This document shows, piece by piece, positions 34,801 through 42,521 of a DNA stretch of 64,000 nucleotides. A program made the position numbers and the translations under genes. This DNA is from Saprospiraceae bacterium (GTDB lineage Bacteria > Bacteroidota > Bacteroidia > Chitinophagales > Saprospiraceae): the NCBI GenBank assembly GCA_019638385.1, contig JAHBTW010000003.1, positions 186,001 to 250,000 of the forward strand, written 5' to 3'. Under the pieces are notes generated by a model that made no database searches, was not told where the DNA came from, and saw only the letters and a list, made by a program, of their open reading frames with translations. How positions within the stretch are numbered: position 1 is the stretch's first letter; each line of letters begins with the position of its first letter.

Positions 34801-35178
34801 GTTTTCGCCGGTTCCCACCCACACTACGTTGGGGTTGTTGGGATCGAGCGTAACGCAACCGATGGAATAAGAGCCTTGTGCGTCGAAAATGGGTTCGTAA
34901 GTGGTGCCGGAATTTTCCGTTTTCCACACGCCCCCGGAAGCGGTGGCCACATAATATACGCTGCGGTTGCGGGGATGCACGGCGATGTCGGAAATGCGCC
35001 CCGATGTGAATGCCGGCCCGATGCTGCGGAATTTCAGGCCCGATGTAGCGATTTTTTCTAAAAAGTGCTCCTGCACAGCCGGTTTGGCCGGTTGGACGGC
35101 TTTCGGTTTTTGGCCGCTCAATTGGAACGTTATCAGCATACAGCCGATGATGGAAAGGAGTGCGGTTACCTTGTTCAT
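31870..35178 (-). CDS. Exported BNR/VPS10-like beta-propeller protein (glycosyl-hydrolase-like)
   Basis: A 1102-residue protein with a signal peptide (MNKVTALLSIIGCMLITFQLSG). The first about 750 residues are built of sialidase/VPS10-type BNR repeats with Asp-box motifs such as SEDAGKTWKN, TADGGKTWNAV, SKDAGQTWEKI, SYDGGKTFKML, TEDGGRTWTKI and STDRGRTWKAI, enough for two propellers. The remaining part is alpha/beta with a FlgD-like beta-sandwich (VRDLNGNIVRELKTGVSKGVHRITWDGRLP) and a helical C-terminus. Databases usually call such proteins glycosyl hydrolase, but no sialidase active-site set is visible, so a binding or peptidase-associated role is equally possible. Confidence 0.85.
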   Translation of the reverse strand: MNKVTALLSIIGCMLITFQLSGQKPKAVQPAKPAVQEHFLEKIATSGLKFRSIGPAFTSGRISDIAVHPRNRSVYYVATASGGVWKTENSGTTYEPIFDAQGSYSIGCVTLDPNNPNVVWVGTGENNNQRSVAYGDGIYKSEDAGKTWKNMGLKTSEHIGKIVVDPRNSDVVYVAAIGPLWKEGDERGVYKTADGGKTWNAVLSVDEHTGVNDILMDPRNPDVLYASAYQRRRHVFTYVGGGPSSGMYKSKDAGQTWEKINNGLPTVDMGRIGLAMAPSDPEVIYAIVEAAEGKGGFFRSTNRGASWEKRSGHVTSGNYYSEIVVHPTNPDVIFSMDVWIQVSYDGGKTFKMLGEDFKHVDNHSMWIDPNDTNYYLVGCDGGIYESFDAAKTWSFKSNLPVTQFYKVAVDNSEPFYYVYGGTQDNFSIGGPSRTRSGHGIVNSDWFVTNGGDGFESAIDPKNPNIVYAQAQHGVLVRYDRQSGEITGIQPKPGAGEPELRWNWDSPLMTSAHVDKRLYFAANKVFRSDDHGNSWTAISADLTRQIDRNTLPVMGRIQSMDAIAKNASTSLYGNIVAFHESPIEASLLYAGTDDGLIQVTEDGGRTWTKIDCNAIPGVPERTYVNFLLASQHDMNVVYAAFNHHKYGDFRPYLYKSTDRGRTWKAISNNLPERGSTYSIAEDHVDRDLLFVGTEFGCFFSPDGGGYWKALKAGRPTIAVRDIAIQKRENDLVLGTFGRGFYVLDDYSPLRFLKKDQLAAEAVIYPVKDGLVYHESLPLGLRGKSFMGHSYFSAPNPPVGATFTYWIKDEVKTLKQKRQEAEKEKIKKGEVIRYPTYEELEAETREEEPYLLFSVRDLNGNIVRELKTGVSKGVHRITWDGRLPSVNPVRLAPPAFDNPFANLDEGVLAMPGEYTVSLAQSVNGQLREIAAPVRFRINSLGGVTLPASDRAALVAFQQEVQELDRAVSGASAMMSEIGTRMQFLRKVIYSVPVPKTELAGDLQAIEAKLYGIRKALFGDQVAARLDKDTPFTVAGRIGWLTYEMWKSTSAPTQTHRDALRIAGMEFKPLLEQIKSVKNNDIRLLEEKLEKAGAPYTPGRDVKWD

Positions 35179-35211
35179 TGTCGTGGTTTGTATTGGTTGA
35201 AAGGCAATTAT

Positions 35212-36477
35212 TTACAGTCCGGTGCGCTCTATGGGGCAGGTCATGCAGTGCGAGCCGCCCCGCGCGCGCGACAGTTCGCTCGACGGCAGGGTGATAATGG
35301 TGTTCTCCAACCGATCGGCTTGTATGCGCCCTGTTTTCACCGCTTCCAAAAATTCATAAGCGTGCAATATGCTGTACCCGGCGGCGGCGAAAGCGTCTTC
35401 GGTTTTTGGGTTGCGATCGTAGGTGAGCGCCACGCCCGGTTTGATGGCCACGAGGTTGCAGCCGTCAGTCCATTGCTCGCGCTCCTGATGGGGTGATTCG
35501 CCGTTGCCGCTGAGTATGAAGCGCATACCGGGATTGATTTCATTGAGTATAAAATCTTGCACAGAGGGGTAATTTCCCGGTTTGCCCTGCGCCCGGATGA
35601 CTTCTACATTGGAACTAAGCCCATCTAATACAATGGGTTTGAAGGCTACGATGTGGTCGCGGTGTATTTGGGTAAAAATGGTGTCAATGTGCATGCAGGA
35701 GCGGTCGTGCGGGATGTTGATTTGCGCCACGTTTTTCACGATGCCCCGGTCGAGCATATATTGGGCCAGAGAGCGAATGCCGTGCTCGGAGGTGCGCTCG
35801 CTCTGCCCGATGAGCAGGTAGTCCTCGTTGATAATCATCATATCGCCGCCTTCCACCGATACCCACTCGCCTCGCTTGGAGGGCGGAAACAAATCTACTT
35901 TGTTGAGATTGATGACCTTGCCGGCCTCGCGCATGGGGCGGAAAATGGGGTGCGACCAAAAGATAAACCGCGTGAGGAAGTTTTCCCGGAAACGGGCCTC
36001 CTTGGCGGCTTTGGTCACTACCACATGGTCATTGACCACCACGGCGATATCACGGGTGAAAATGAAATTGGGTATGGGGTCGAAAAGGATATAATCCTGT
36101 TCCGGGTAGTACCCGGTGATGAGCACCTCGCTGAGCAGGTCGTGGGGGAGTTCCATGAGCATGTCGTGGGCCGCAGTGGGCAGTTCCTCGTCGTTGACGA
36201 TGAGGTTCATCAGTTCCACTTTGGTTTCCGCGTCGGCGTCTAAGGCTTCGCGGATGAGCTGCTGCGTTTCGAGTACGTTTTCCGGTCCGAGAAAGGCTTT
36301 GAGCACTTGCGTGAAGGTGTCGTGTTCGGCCTGCATCCGGGGCAGGTGTACGATGTCGTCGAAGAGGAGTTCTTCGGCGCGTTTGGGTGAAATGCGGGCG
36401 ATGCCGGCGTCGGGACGATGCACAATAACCCGCTTCAAACTCCCGATTTCGGAGCTTACTTCTACTTTGGTTTGCAT
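35212..36477 (-). CDS. arcA: Arginine deiminase family protein
   Basis: A 421-residue guanidino-group-modifying enzyme that hydrolyses arginine to citrulline and ammonia. The motifs of the family are complete: PNFIFTRD, the Asp/Glu of VEGGDMMI, CMHIDTIF with the catalytic His and Asp, and the nucleophilic Cys in GGSHCMTCP near the C-terminus. Length agrees with ArcA. No arcB, arcC or arcD is near, so it may serve arginine catabolism rather than the fermentative ADI pathway. It lies 12 nt after the FAD oxidoreductase, and the start ATG is the only good candidate before the first strand. Confidence 0.9.
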   Translation of the reverse strand: MQTKVEVSSEIGSLKRVIVHRPDAGIARISPKRAEELLFDDIVHLPRMQAEHDTFTQVLKAFLGPENVLETQQLIREALDADAETKVELMNLIVNDEELPTAAHDMLMELPHDLLSEVLITGYYPEQDYILFDPIPNFIFTRDIAVVVNDHVVVTKAAKEARFRENFLTRFIFWSHPIFRPMREAGKVINLNKVDLFPPSKRGEWVSVEGGDMMIINEDYLLIGQSERTSEHGIRSLAQYMLDRGIVKNVAQINIPHDRSCMHIDTIFTQIHRDHIVAFKPIVLDGLSSNVEVIRAQGKPGNYPSVQDFILNEINPGMRFILSGNGESPHQEREQWTDGCNLVAIKPGVALTYDRNPKTEDAFAAAGYSILHAYEFLEAVKTGRIQADRLENTIITLPSSELSRARGGSHCMTCPIERTGL

Positions 36478-36489
36478 ATTGGTCAGGAC

Positions 36490-37638
36490 TTAAAATGGTA
36501 TGATCTTTTCGATTTCGTAAATGGAATTGATCTTACCGGCAAAGATGCAATAATATGGCGGATTTTCACTCAAGGCACTGATCTCGGTGGGGCGCCCGTC
36601 GTCAATATAACTGGCCTTGAGCTTGCTCTTGATGGTAAAGAGGCTGAAAAAATAATGCAGTTGCACGTCCGGGTGAAAATAGTGTTTTATCTGAGCCGTC
36701 ATCTTGCCTGCGTTGGAAGGGGGCTTGGCCGGACAGAAGTTGCAATTGCCGGGCAAATCGGGCCGGCAGGCCGTATTGATCGCCTGGCAATTGAAGCTGG
36801 GCAGGTTGTCGTAAGATACCTTGTGATGCGTATAAGCCACCGACGACAATGATAGCAGCCCCGACAATCCGTAAGGCATAATGGAGCCGAACTGCCCGTC
36901 CATCACCGTGAGTCCGATGCGGCCCACCTGCGGCGAACTGACGAAAGCGATTTCCGAAATTTCATGCATGAGGTTGATGTCGCTCAGCCCGAAGAGCCGG
37001 TTCACGGCGTTGCTGCCGGAGTAGGTGGCGTTGACGACCTGCGCGGCTGCTATGTGGGAACGCGTACCGTCGTGGCGGTTTTCGATTGTCAATTCCCAGC
37101 GCCCGCCCGCAGCGCCTGCCTCCGTTATTTTTGCACTTTTGTAGATGCGAATGCCGGGATGCGTTTCCACCTGGGCGCGGTAGTGCTCGGCAATCAAAAC
37201 CGGATCGAAGGTATATTCGGTGGTGGCGTACAGCGCCTCTATGCGGTCGAAATTGAACCAGGGGTGCGCCTTCACCCGTTCGCGCCGGATGCCGATGAAA
37301 TCGCAAAAACGCTCAAACTGCCCTGCGTCGGTAAAGGAACCGTACTTGTCAATGGCGTAGTATTTTTCAAAATCAAAAAGCACAAAGGGCCGGTGCTCGG
37401 CGATGAAGCGCTCCTTATGGTCGTCGCTCATGCGGGCCGTAGCCACGCTGCGCGGGTAGTGATAGCCGCTGTGCAGGCGCGCCTGATTGACGATGGAAGC
37501 CTTCTTCAGCAGTTCGTCTTCCATTTCTACGAGTACCACGCTGCACCCGTTGCGGGCCAGGTACAAGGCCGCATACACCCCGAACAGGCCGCCTCCCACT
37601 ATGAGGAAATCGTATGTTATTGGTTTTGACAACGGCAA
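36490..37638 (-). CDS. FAD-dependent oxidoreductase with a C-terminal four-cysteine cluster
   Basis: A 382-residue flavoprotein of the DAO/GMC-like type. The N-terminal dinucleotide-binding motif is LIVGGGLFGVYAALYLARNG with the acidic VEMED at the end of strand two. The middle (about 160-280) is an unnamed substrate-binding part. An unusual cluster C284-x6-C291-x7-C299-x2-C302 (FNCQAINTAC...CNFC) could bind zinc or an iron-sulfur centre. Gene order FAD oxidoreductase - arginine deiminase with a 12-nt gap suggests a shared transcript. The substrate is unknown. Confidence 0.8.
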   Translation of the reverse strand: MPLSKPITYDFLIVGGGLFGVYAALYLARNGCSVVLVEMEDELLKKASIVNQARLHSGYHYPRSVATARMSDDHKERFIAEHRPFVLFDFEKYYAIDKYGSFTDAGQFERFCDFIGIRRERVKAHPWFNFDRIEALYATTEYTFDPVLIAEHYRAQVETHPGIRIYKSAKITEAGAAGGRWELTIENRHDGTRSHIAAAQVVNATYSGSNAVNRLFGLSDINLMHEISEIAFVSSPQVGRIGLTVMDGQFGSIMPYGLSGLLSLSSVAYTHHKVSYDNLPSFNCQAINTACRPDLPGNCNFCPAKPPSNAGKMTAQIKHYFHPDVQLHYFFSLFTIKSKLKASYIDDGRPTEISALSENPPYYCIFAGKINSIYEIEKIIPF

Positions 37639-37674
37639 TGGTTAAAGTCGGACGCGGCGAAGTTACGCGATAAT

Positions 37675-38022
37675 TTGGGATGGTTACTGAGTCACCAAAC
37701 CATGGGCTACAATGGCTTAGACATCAGCCGCATCGCCATAGGCTCGGGTTGCGGGTTTATGATGCTCAACAACTACGAATACGACGGCCTGCACCGCATC
37801 ACGGCCATGAAAAATATTTTTTTCGGACAGCAGCCCTATCCCGACGCTTTTTCTACCACCTACTCCTACGACCCCGCCGGCAACATTCAAACCCTCACTC
37901 GCCGGGGCATCATAGATATGGGCGCGGGCAACGCCCCACAGTCGGACTTCATTGACGACCTGCGCTTCCCGCTCGCGCAGAGCCTTCCACCACAAAAAAA
38001 TAAAAAAACGAATCGCTGGTAG
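37675..38022 (+). pseudogene. Relic of an RHS/YD-repeat protein
   Basis: The 543-nt gap between the FAD oxidoreductase and the pullulanase holds a 115-codon open frame. It begins without a clear ribosome-binding context and contains two YD-type repeats: NYEYDGLHRITAMKN and TYSYDPAGNIQTLTRRG. These are diagnostic of RHS-family polymorphic toxins and wall-associated proteins, which are normally over 1000 residues. The recognisable part ends near FIDDLRF, after which the sequence becomes Lys/Asn-rich and stops. This is a fragment of a decayed gene. Downstream, 8-nt complementary pairs TTACCATT/AATGGTAA (38039, 38129) and AGATCAGA/TCTGATCT (38083, 38143) cross each other. Confidence 0.7.
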
Positions 38023-38156
38023 CGGGTCCCACGCACTGTTACCATTATTCGGGGTTGTGTAAATAGCCTCGTAGTTGTTTACAGATCAGAAAAGGAAAGA
38101 CCGGTCAGAACTTCCCCATCATTTGAAGAATGGTAATATGGCTCTGATCTTTCCGC

Positions 38157-38164
38157 TATATTTG
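38157..38164 (+). promoter_or_regulatory. -7 promoter box upstream of the pullulanase
   Basis: TATATTTG matches TAnnTTTG and lies 17 nt before the ATG at 38182. No -33 element at normal spacing was recognised. Confidence 0.4.
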
Positions 38165-38181
38165 CCTGAAATTGACCGTAC

Positions 38182-40188
38182 ATGAAAACCTTCCTTTCTC
38201 CATTTACAATGCTCTTTGTGGTGATACTCATGCTCTCCTCCTGCCGCCCGGAATCGCCCGGATTTTCTCATTTTGAAGAATATCCTTATTATTCGGATGA
38301 AGACCTGGGGCTGCGCTACACGCCTTCCAAATCGGTGTTCAAACTGTGGGCGCCTACGGCCAATGCGGCCCGGCTGCAATTTTACGATCATCCCACAACA
38401 GGGGAACCCGTTCAAACCAAAGACCTCAAAAAACGACTGAAAGGCGTGTGGGAAGCCACCGTCAAAAAAGACCTCGCGGGTCTATACTACACCTTTCAGG
38501 TGCGCATCGGCGATGTGTGGTTGAGTGAAACGCCCGATCCTTATGCCAAAGCGGTCGGTACCAACGGCCTCCGCGCGCAAGTGGTCAATATGGCCGCCAC
38601 CAACCCGCCCGGCTGGGAAAACGACCGTCGCCCCGAACTAAAGCAATACACCGACATCATTCTGTACGAACTGCATGTGCGCGATTTGTCGATTCATCCC
38701 AATTCGGGCATTGCCAACAAAGGCAAATACCTCGGCCTCACCGAAACCGGCACGCGCAGCCCCGAGGGCCTCGCCACCGGCCTCGACCACCTCAAAGAAC
38801 TCGGCGTCACGCACGTTCACCTGCTGCCGGTGTACGATTTCATGTCTATTGATGAGGAAAAATTGGAGGAAAATAAATTCAACTGGGGCTACGATCCGCA
38901 GCACTACAACGTGCCGGAGGGCAGCTACAGCACCGATCCCGCCGACGGCGCCGTACGCATCCGCGAATTCAAACAAATGGTCAAAGCCCTGCACGACGCC
39001 GGCATCCGCGTGGTGATGGACGTGGTGTATAACCACACGGGCGCAACGGAGTTGTCGGTGTTCAATCAGTTGGTACCGGGTTATTATTACCGACAGAATG
39101 CAGAGGGCGGCTTTTCCAACGCCTCCGCCTGCGGCAACGAAACGGCCTCCGAGCGGCTCATGATGCGCAAGCTCATAGTGGAATCGGTCAAATATTGGGC
39201 CTCGGAGTACCACATTGACGGGTTCCGCTTCGACCTCATGGGCATACACGACATCGAAACCATGAACTTAGTGAGCGCCGAACTGCGCAAACTGCATCCC
39301 TCCATATATATATACGGTGAAGGCTGGACCGGCGGCGACAGTCCGCTGCCCGCCGAACAACGCGCCCTCAAACACAATGTCTTGCAACTCGATCATGTGG
39401 CCGCCTTCAGCGACGATGTGCGCGACGCCATTAAAGGCCATGTGTTTCACCCGGAGCGAAAAGGATTTGTGAGCGGATTGGAAGGATTGGAGGAAAGCCT
39501 CAAATTCGGCATCGTGGCTTCGACCCGGCACCCGCAGGTGGATTACAGCAAAATCAATTATTCGGAGGCGCCCTGGGCCAAAAATCCGGCGCAGGCCATT
39601 GCCTACGCTTCCTGCCACGACAACCACACGCTCTGGGATCGCTTCCTAGAGTCCTGCCCCGAAGCCTCCGAGGCAGAGCGCATTCAGATGAACAAACTGG
39701 CTGCGGCTATTGTCCTTACCTGTCAGGGCGTGCCGTTTGTCCATGCCGGCGAGGAGATGCTGCGTACCAAATTCGGGGCCGAAAATTCATACAACCTGCC
39801 CGACAGCATCAATCGGTTGGACTGGTCGCGCAAAGCCAGGTACACCGATGTGTTTGAGTATTACAAGGGCCTCATCGCACTGCGCAAAAGCAGGCCGGCC
39901 TTCCGGCTTACGTCGGAGGAGTTGATCCAAAAGCACCTCCGCTTTTTGGACACTGACGAGCCGAATCTGGTAGGTTATCTGCTCAGCGACCACGCCGGCG
40001 GAGACGAATGGAAAGAAATTCTGGTGGTGTTCAACGGCAATGCCACTGCCAAAACCATCGCCGTGCCCGACCGCGACTGGCTCATGGTAGCCGATGCACA
40101 CACGGTAAACCCGGAAGGGCTGGGCGTCATCAAAACGGCGACGCTGCAAGTGCCGGGGCGCTCGGCCATGATTTTGAAGAGTATTTAA
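38182..40188 (+). CDS. pulA: Type I pullulanase (GH13, alpha-1,6 debranching), lipoprotein
   Basis: A 668-residue enzyme cleaving alpha-1,6 branches of pullulan, glycogen or limit dextrins. The signal peptide has a lipobox Cys near residue 21 (MLSSC), so it is membrane-anchored. A CBM48 domain (SVFKLWAPTANAARLQFYD) precedes the TIM barrel. The barrel has the type I pullulanase signature FNWGYDPQHYNVPEGSY, DVVYNHTG, the nucleophile Asp in GFRFDLMGIHD, the acid/base Glu in YGEGWTGG, and the third Asp in SCHDNHTLW. A C-terminal beta-sandwich ends the protein. It is not in a SusCD locus here. Confidence 0.93.
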   Translation: MKTFLSPFTMLFVVILMLSSCRPESPGFSHFEEYPYYSDEDLGLRYTPSKSVFKLWAPTANAARLQFYDHPTTGEPVQTKDLKKRLKGVWEATVKKDLAGLYYTFQVRIGDVWLSETPDPYAKAVGTNGLRAQVVNMAATNPPGWENDRRPELKQYTDIILYELHVRDLSIHPNSGIANKGKYLGLTETGTRSPEGLATGLDHLKELGVTHVHLLPVYDFMSIDEEKLEENKFNWGYDPQHYNVPEGSYSTDPADGAVRIREFKQMVKALHDAGIRVVMDVVYNHTGATELSVFNQLVPGYYYRQNAEGGFSNASACGNETASERLMMRKLIVESVKYWASEYHIDGFRFDLMGIHDIETMNLVSAELRKLHPSIYIYGEGWTGGDSPLPAEQRALKHNVLQLDHVAAFSDDVRDAIKGHVFHPERKGFVSGLEGLEESLKFGIVASTRHPQVDYSKINYSEAPWAKNPAQAIAYASCHDNHTLWDRFLESCPEASEAERIQMNKLAAAIVLTCQGVPFVHAGEEMLRTKFGAENSYNLPDSINRLDWSRKARYTDVFEYYKGLIALRKSRPAFRLTSEELIQKHLRFLDTDEPNLVGYLLSDHAGGDEWKEILVVFNGNATAKTIAVPDRDWLMVADAHTVNPEGLGVIKTATLQVPGRSAMILKSI

Positions 40189-40214
40189 TCAAACGAATCA
40201 ACACACAGACCATC

Positions 40215-40823
40215 ATGGAACAACAGGAATCCCGACCCCGGACATTCAGAGGCTCCATCCAGGACTACCTCTCGCTCGGCTATCTCTACCTCATTCTGTT
40301 GGGCGTGGTGAGCGACTCCATCTTCTACGGCCTGTTGGGCATCAACATCATGAGTTATTCCAGCGTGTTGGATATTTTGCTCAGTCCTATTGTTCACCTT
40401 ACCGACAGCGTAATTTTTCCGGTCGTAGTCATTGTGTTGCCGCTTTTCAGCTATTATTATTTGAAGCTGATGCGAAAAATACAAGCGAGAGTGGCAGCCA
40501 GAAAAGGTACTGTCGCCGCCGCCGGTAAAATGGTCTCCCTGTCGGACAATAGCCTCTGGCTCTTTTTCACCGCGTTTATCATTTTCTCTGCTTTTTTGGG
40601 GTTCGGGCTGGGCGGCGGTGTAAAAACAAAGAGTATCCTCGAAAGCAAAGACTACAAAATCCGCCATGAAATCACCTTTCAGGATGGCACGGTGCTCCCC
40701 GTGAAATTGATCGGCAACAACAGCAGCTACGTTTTTTATGTGACGAAGGAGCAAAATGCGGTCATTGTGTCGCCCATGTCTGGGAATGTGCGGAAGATTG
40801 AGCGGGTGGAGCAGGCAGAGTGA
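40215..40823 (+). CDS. Inner-membrane protein of unknown function
   Basis: A 202-residue protein with about three to four hydrophobic helices (LSLGYLYLILLGVVSDSIFYGLLG; SVIFPVVVIVLPLFSYYYL; LWLFFTAFIIFSAFLGFGLG) and a C-terminal soluble beta-rich tail. The tail contains TFQDGTVLPVKLIGNNSSYVFYVTKEQNAVIVSPMSGNVRKIE. Residues 125-150 are glycine-rich. The start ATG at 40215 is chosen over the longer in-frame ORF from 40008, whose first 69 residues lie in the pullulanase gene and read as a Gln/Arg-rich shadow. It follows the pullulanase by 26 nt. No known domain was recognised. Confidence 0.7.
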   Translation: MEQQESRPRTFRGSIQDYLSLGYLYLILLGVVSDSIFYGLLGINIMSYSSVLDILLSPIVHLTDSVIFPVVVIVLPLFSYYYLKLMRKIQARVAARKGTVAAAGKMVSLSDNSLWLFFTAFIIFSAFLGFGLGGGVKTKSILESKDYKIRHEITFQDGTVLPVKLIGNNSSYVFYVTKEQNAVIVSPMSGNVRKIERVEQAE

Positions 40824-40907
40824 ATGAAGAAAACGCAGTGGCCGGCGCCCGACGAAGCCGCTCGCTTTTTACATTTGTAGCTTCTGAAGCGATTGTCAAA
40901 ACAGTTG

Positions 40908-40915
40908 TAACTTTG
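40908..40915 (+). promoter_or_regulatory. -7 promoter box upstream of the AAA ATPase
   Basis: TAACTTTG matches TAnnTTTG and ends 14 nt before the ATG at 40930. A second such box, TACATTTG, lies at 40870-40877. Confidence 0.4.
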
Positions 40916-40929
40916 AAAAAAATACAGCC

Positions 40930-42162
40930 ATGTACATCAGGCAAGTAGAAATAAATCACATCCGCTCTATCAGCCATTTCAAAATGACTTTTGAAACGCC
41001 CGCCGGCTGGCATGTACTGATAGGCGATAACGGAGCAGGAAAATCGAGCATCATTCGCTCCATTGCGTTGGGGCTGATTGGAGCGATTGAGATTCATGGT
41101 ATCAACCCCAACTGGAGCGAGTGGTTGCAATGGAAAGCAAAAGAGGGGAGTGTTTTATTAAGTGGTGAAAAAACAGATAAATCAGGAGTAAAGGAAGTGC
41201 AGAGCCACCTAACAATAAAAAGAGAGGAAGATAAAGAAGCCTTCCTTATATCGGACAATGGTGATTTATCTCAAAAGTCAGACAATGGTTTCTCTGCCGG
41301 CTACGGTCCATTCCGGCGCTTTACGGGCGGCAGTTTCGAGAAGGATAAGCTTTTTGAAAATCCCAGCTATAAGCGGTTAGCATCGCACCTATCTCTCTTT
41401 AGCGAAGATGTCGCATTAACAGAAGCGACCAAGTGCTTGATGAGCGTTCAGTTTCAAGCGCTGGAAAAAAAAGTAAAACACAGTCTGCTGGATGATTTGA
41501 AAAAACTGATCAACTCACCCGATTTTTTGCCCCATCATTCCAAACTAAAAAGCGTCGGCTCTGAGGGAGTAATTTTTATTGACGGCAACGGCGCCGAAAT
41601 ATCCGTGACGCAAATGAGCGACGGGTACCGTTCTATTTTGAGTTTGACCTTTGAACTCATTCGTCAGCTCGTTCGGGTTTTTGGAGAGGATGCGGTGTTT
41701 CGTCAGGTGAGGAATGGGCGTATGGAAATTGACATGCCCGGCGTGGTGCTCATTGATGAAATAGATGCGCACCTCCACCCCAGTTGGCAAACCCGCATCG
41801 GGCAATGGTTTACCCGGTATTTTCCAAAAATCCAGTTCATCGTCACCACCCATAGCCCTTTAGTATGCCGGGCGGGCGCAAACGGCAGTATCTGGCGCTT
41901 GGCAGCGCCGGGTAGCGATATGGAATCGGGGGAAGTGACCGGGGCGGATAAAAACAGATTGATATACGGCAATATCCTCGATGCTTACGGGACAGAAGTA
42001 TTCGGCGCCGATGTGACCATAAATTCGGACGCCGTTGACAAGAAAGAAGAATTAGTACATCTCAGCAAAAAGAAAGTAGCCGGGAAAATGTCAATCAAAG
42101 AACAAAGCAAGTTGGAAGAACTTCGAAAAACCTTCTCCACCGATGATATTTTTGAACTCTGA
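40930..42162 (+). CDS. AAA/ABC-type ATPase, PtuA-like (putative Septu-type defence component)
   Basis: A 410-residue SMC-like ATPase: Walker A GDNGAGKSS (32-40), the signature QMSDGYRSILSL, Walker B VVLIDEIDAHLHP, and the switch His in TTHSPLVC. There is no TOPRIM nuclease domain, so it is not an OLD protein. It ends 20 nt after the start of an HNH-type gene. An ATPase of this class followed by an HNH protein is the layout of Septu (PtuA-PtuB). The region is clearly more AT-rich than its neighbours (41221-41280 is about 37% G+C), suggesting acquisition by transfer. The defence role is inferred from the pair; the ATPase call itself is firm. Confidence 0.75.
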   Translation: MYIRQVEINHIRSISHFKMTFETPAGWHVLIGDNGAGKSSIIRSIALGLIGAIEIHGINPNWSEWLQWKAKEGSVLLSGEKTDKSGVKEVQSHLTIKREEDKEAFLISDNGDLSQKSDNGFSAGYGPFRRFTGGSFEKDKLFENPSYKRLASHLSLFSEDVALTEATKCLMSVQFQALEKKVKHSLLDDLKKLINSPDFLPHHSKLKSVGSEGVIFIDGNGAEISVTQMSDGYRSILSLTFELIRQLVRVFGEDAVFRQVRNGRMEIDMPGVVLIDEIDAHLHPSWQTRIGQWFTRYFPKIQFIVTTHSPLVCRAGANGSIWRLAAPGSDMESGEVTGADKNRLIYGNILDAYGTEVFGADVTINSDAVDKKEELVHLSKKKVAGKMSIKEQSKLEELRKTFSTDDIFEL

Positions 42163-42493
42163 AACCCTTTCTGCCACATCAGTTGCTCATCTCGAATCTG
42201 TTCAAGATGAAATCAATCAGGCCGTTTCGTTTTCCGAAAAAGCAAAAAAAGCGGATGCCAAATGGAAGAGTAAATCTTCTCGTACCGGCAAAGCTGCTTT
42301 CAAAGAAATAAAAGATACCCTGATAAGAATGTGCGTGGGAGTGGAAATCTGTGTCTATTGCGAGCAAAATGAAGCTACTGACATTGAGCATATTTACCCC
42401 AAAAAGATGTATCCTGAAAAAGCCTTTGTTTGGGACAACTACGTTTTGGCTTATAGTAAATGCAACTCACACCACAAGGCAATACAATTGTAA
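42143..42493 (+). pseudogene. HNH-type nuclease gene (PtuB-like), apparently truncated
   Basis: A 116-residue product with a Lys-rich helical N-terminus and a zinc-HNH core: CVYC (C70, C73), IEH with H83, then WDNYVLAYSKCN (C107, N108). The second zinc pair is incomplete because Tyr104 stands where the first Cys is expected, and the frame stops 8 residues after the CN motif. PtuB relatives normally continue for about 100 or more residues. Downstream, only 28 nt separate the stop from the next gene and no frame continues the family. It may be a deletion relic or a minimal form. It overlaps the ATPase gene by 20 nt. Confidence 0.6.
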
Positions 42494-42521
42494 AAAACAT
42501 CCACATCAAAAGCCTACTGAC

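Noticed and set aside
40008..40214. Longer start for the membrane protein after the pullulanase
   Set aside because: The extra 69 residues lie in the pullulanase coding region and are Arg/His/Gln-rich, unlike the rest of the protein.
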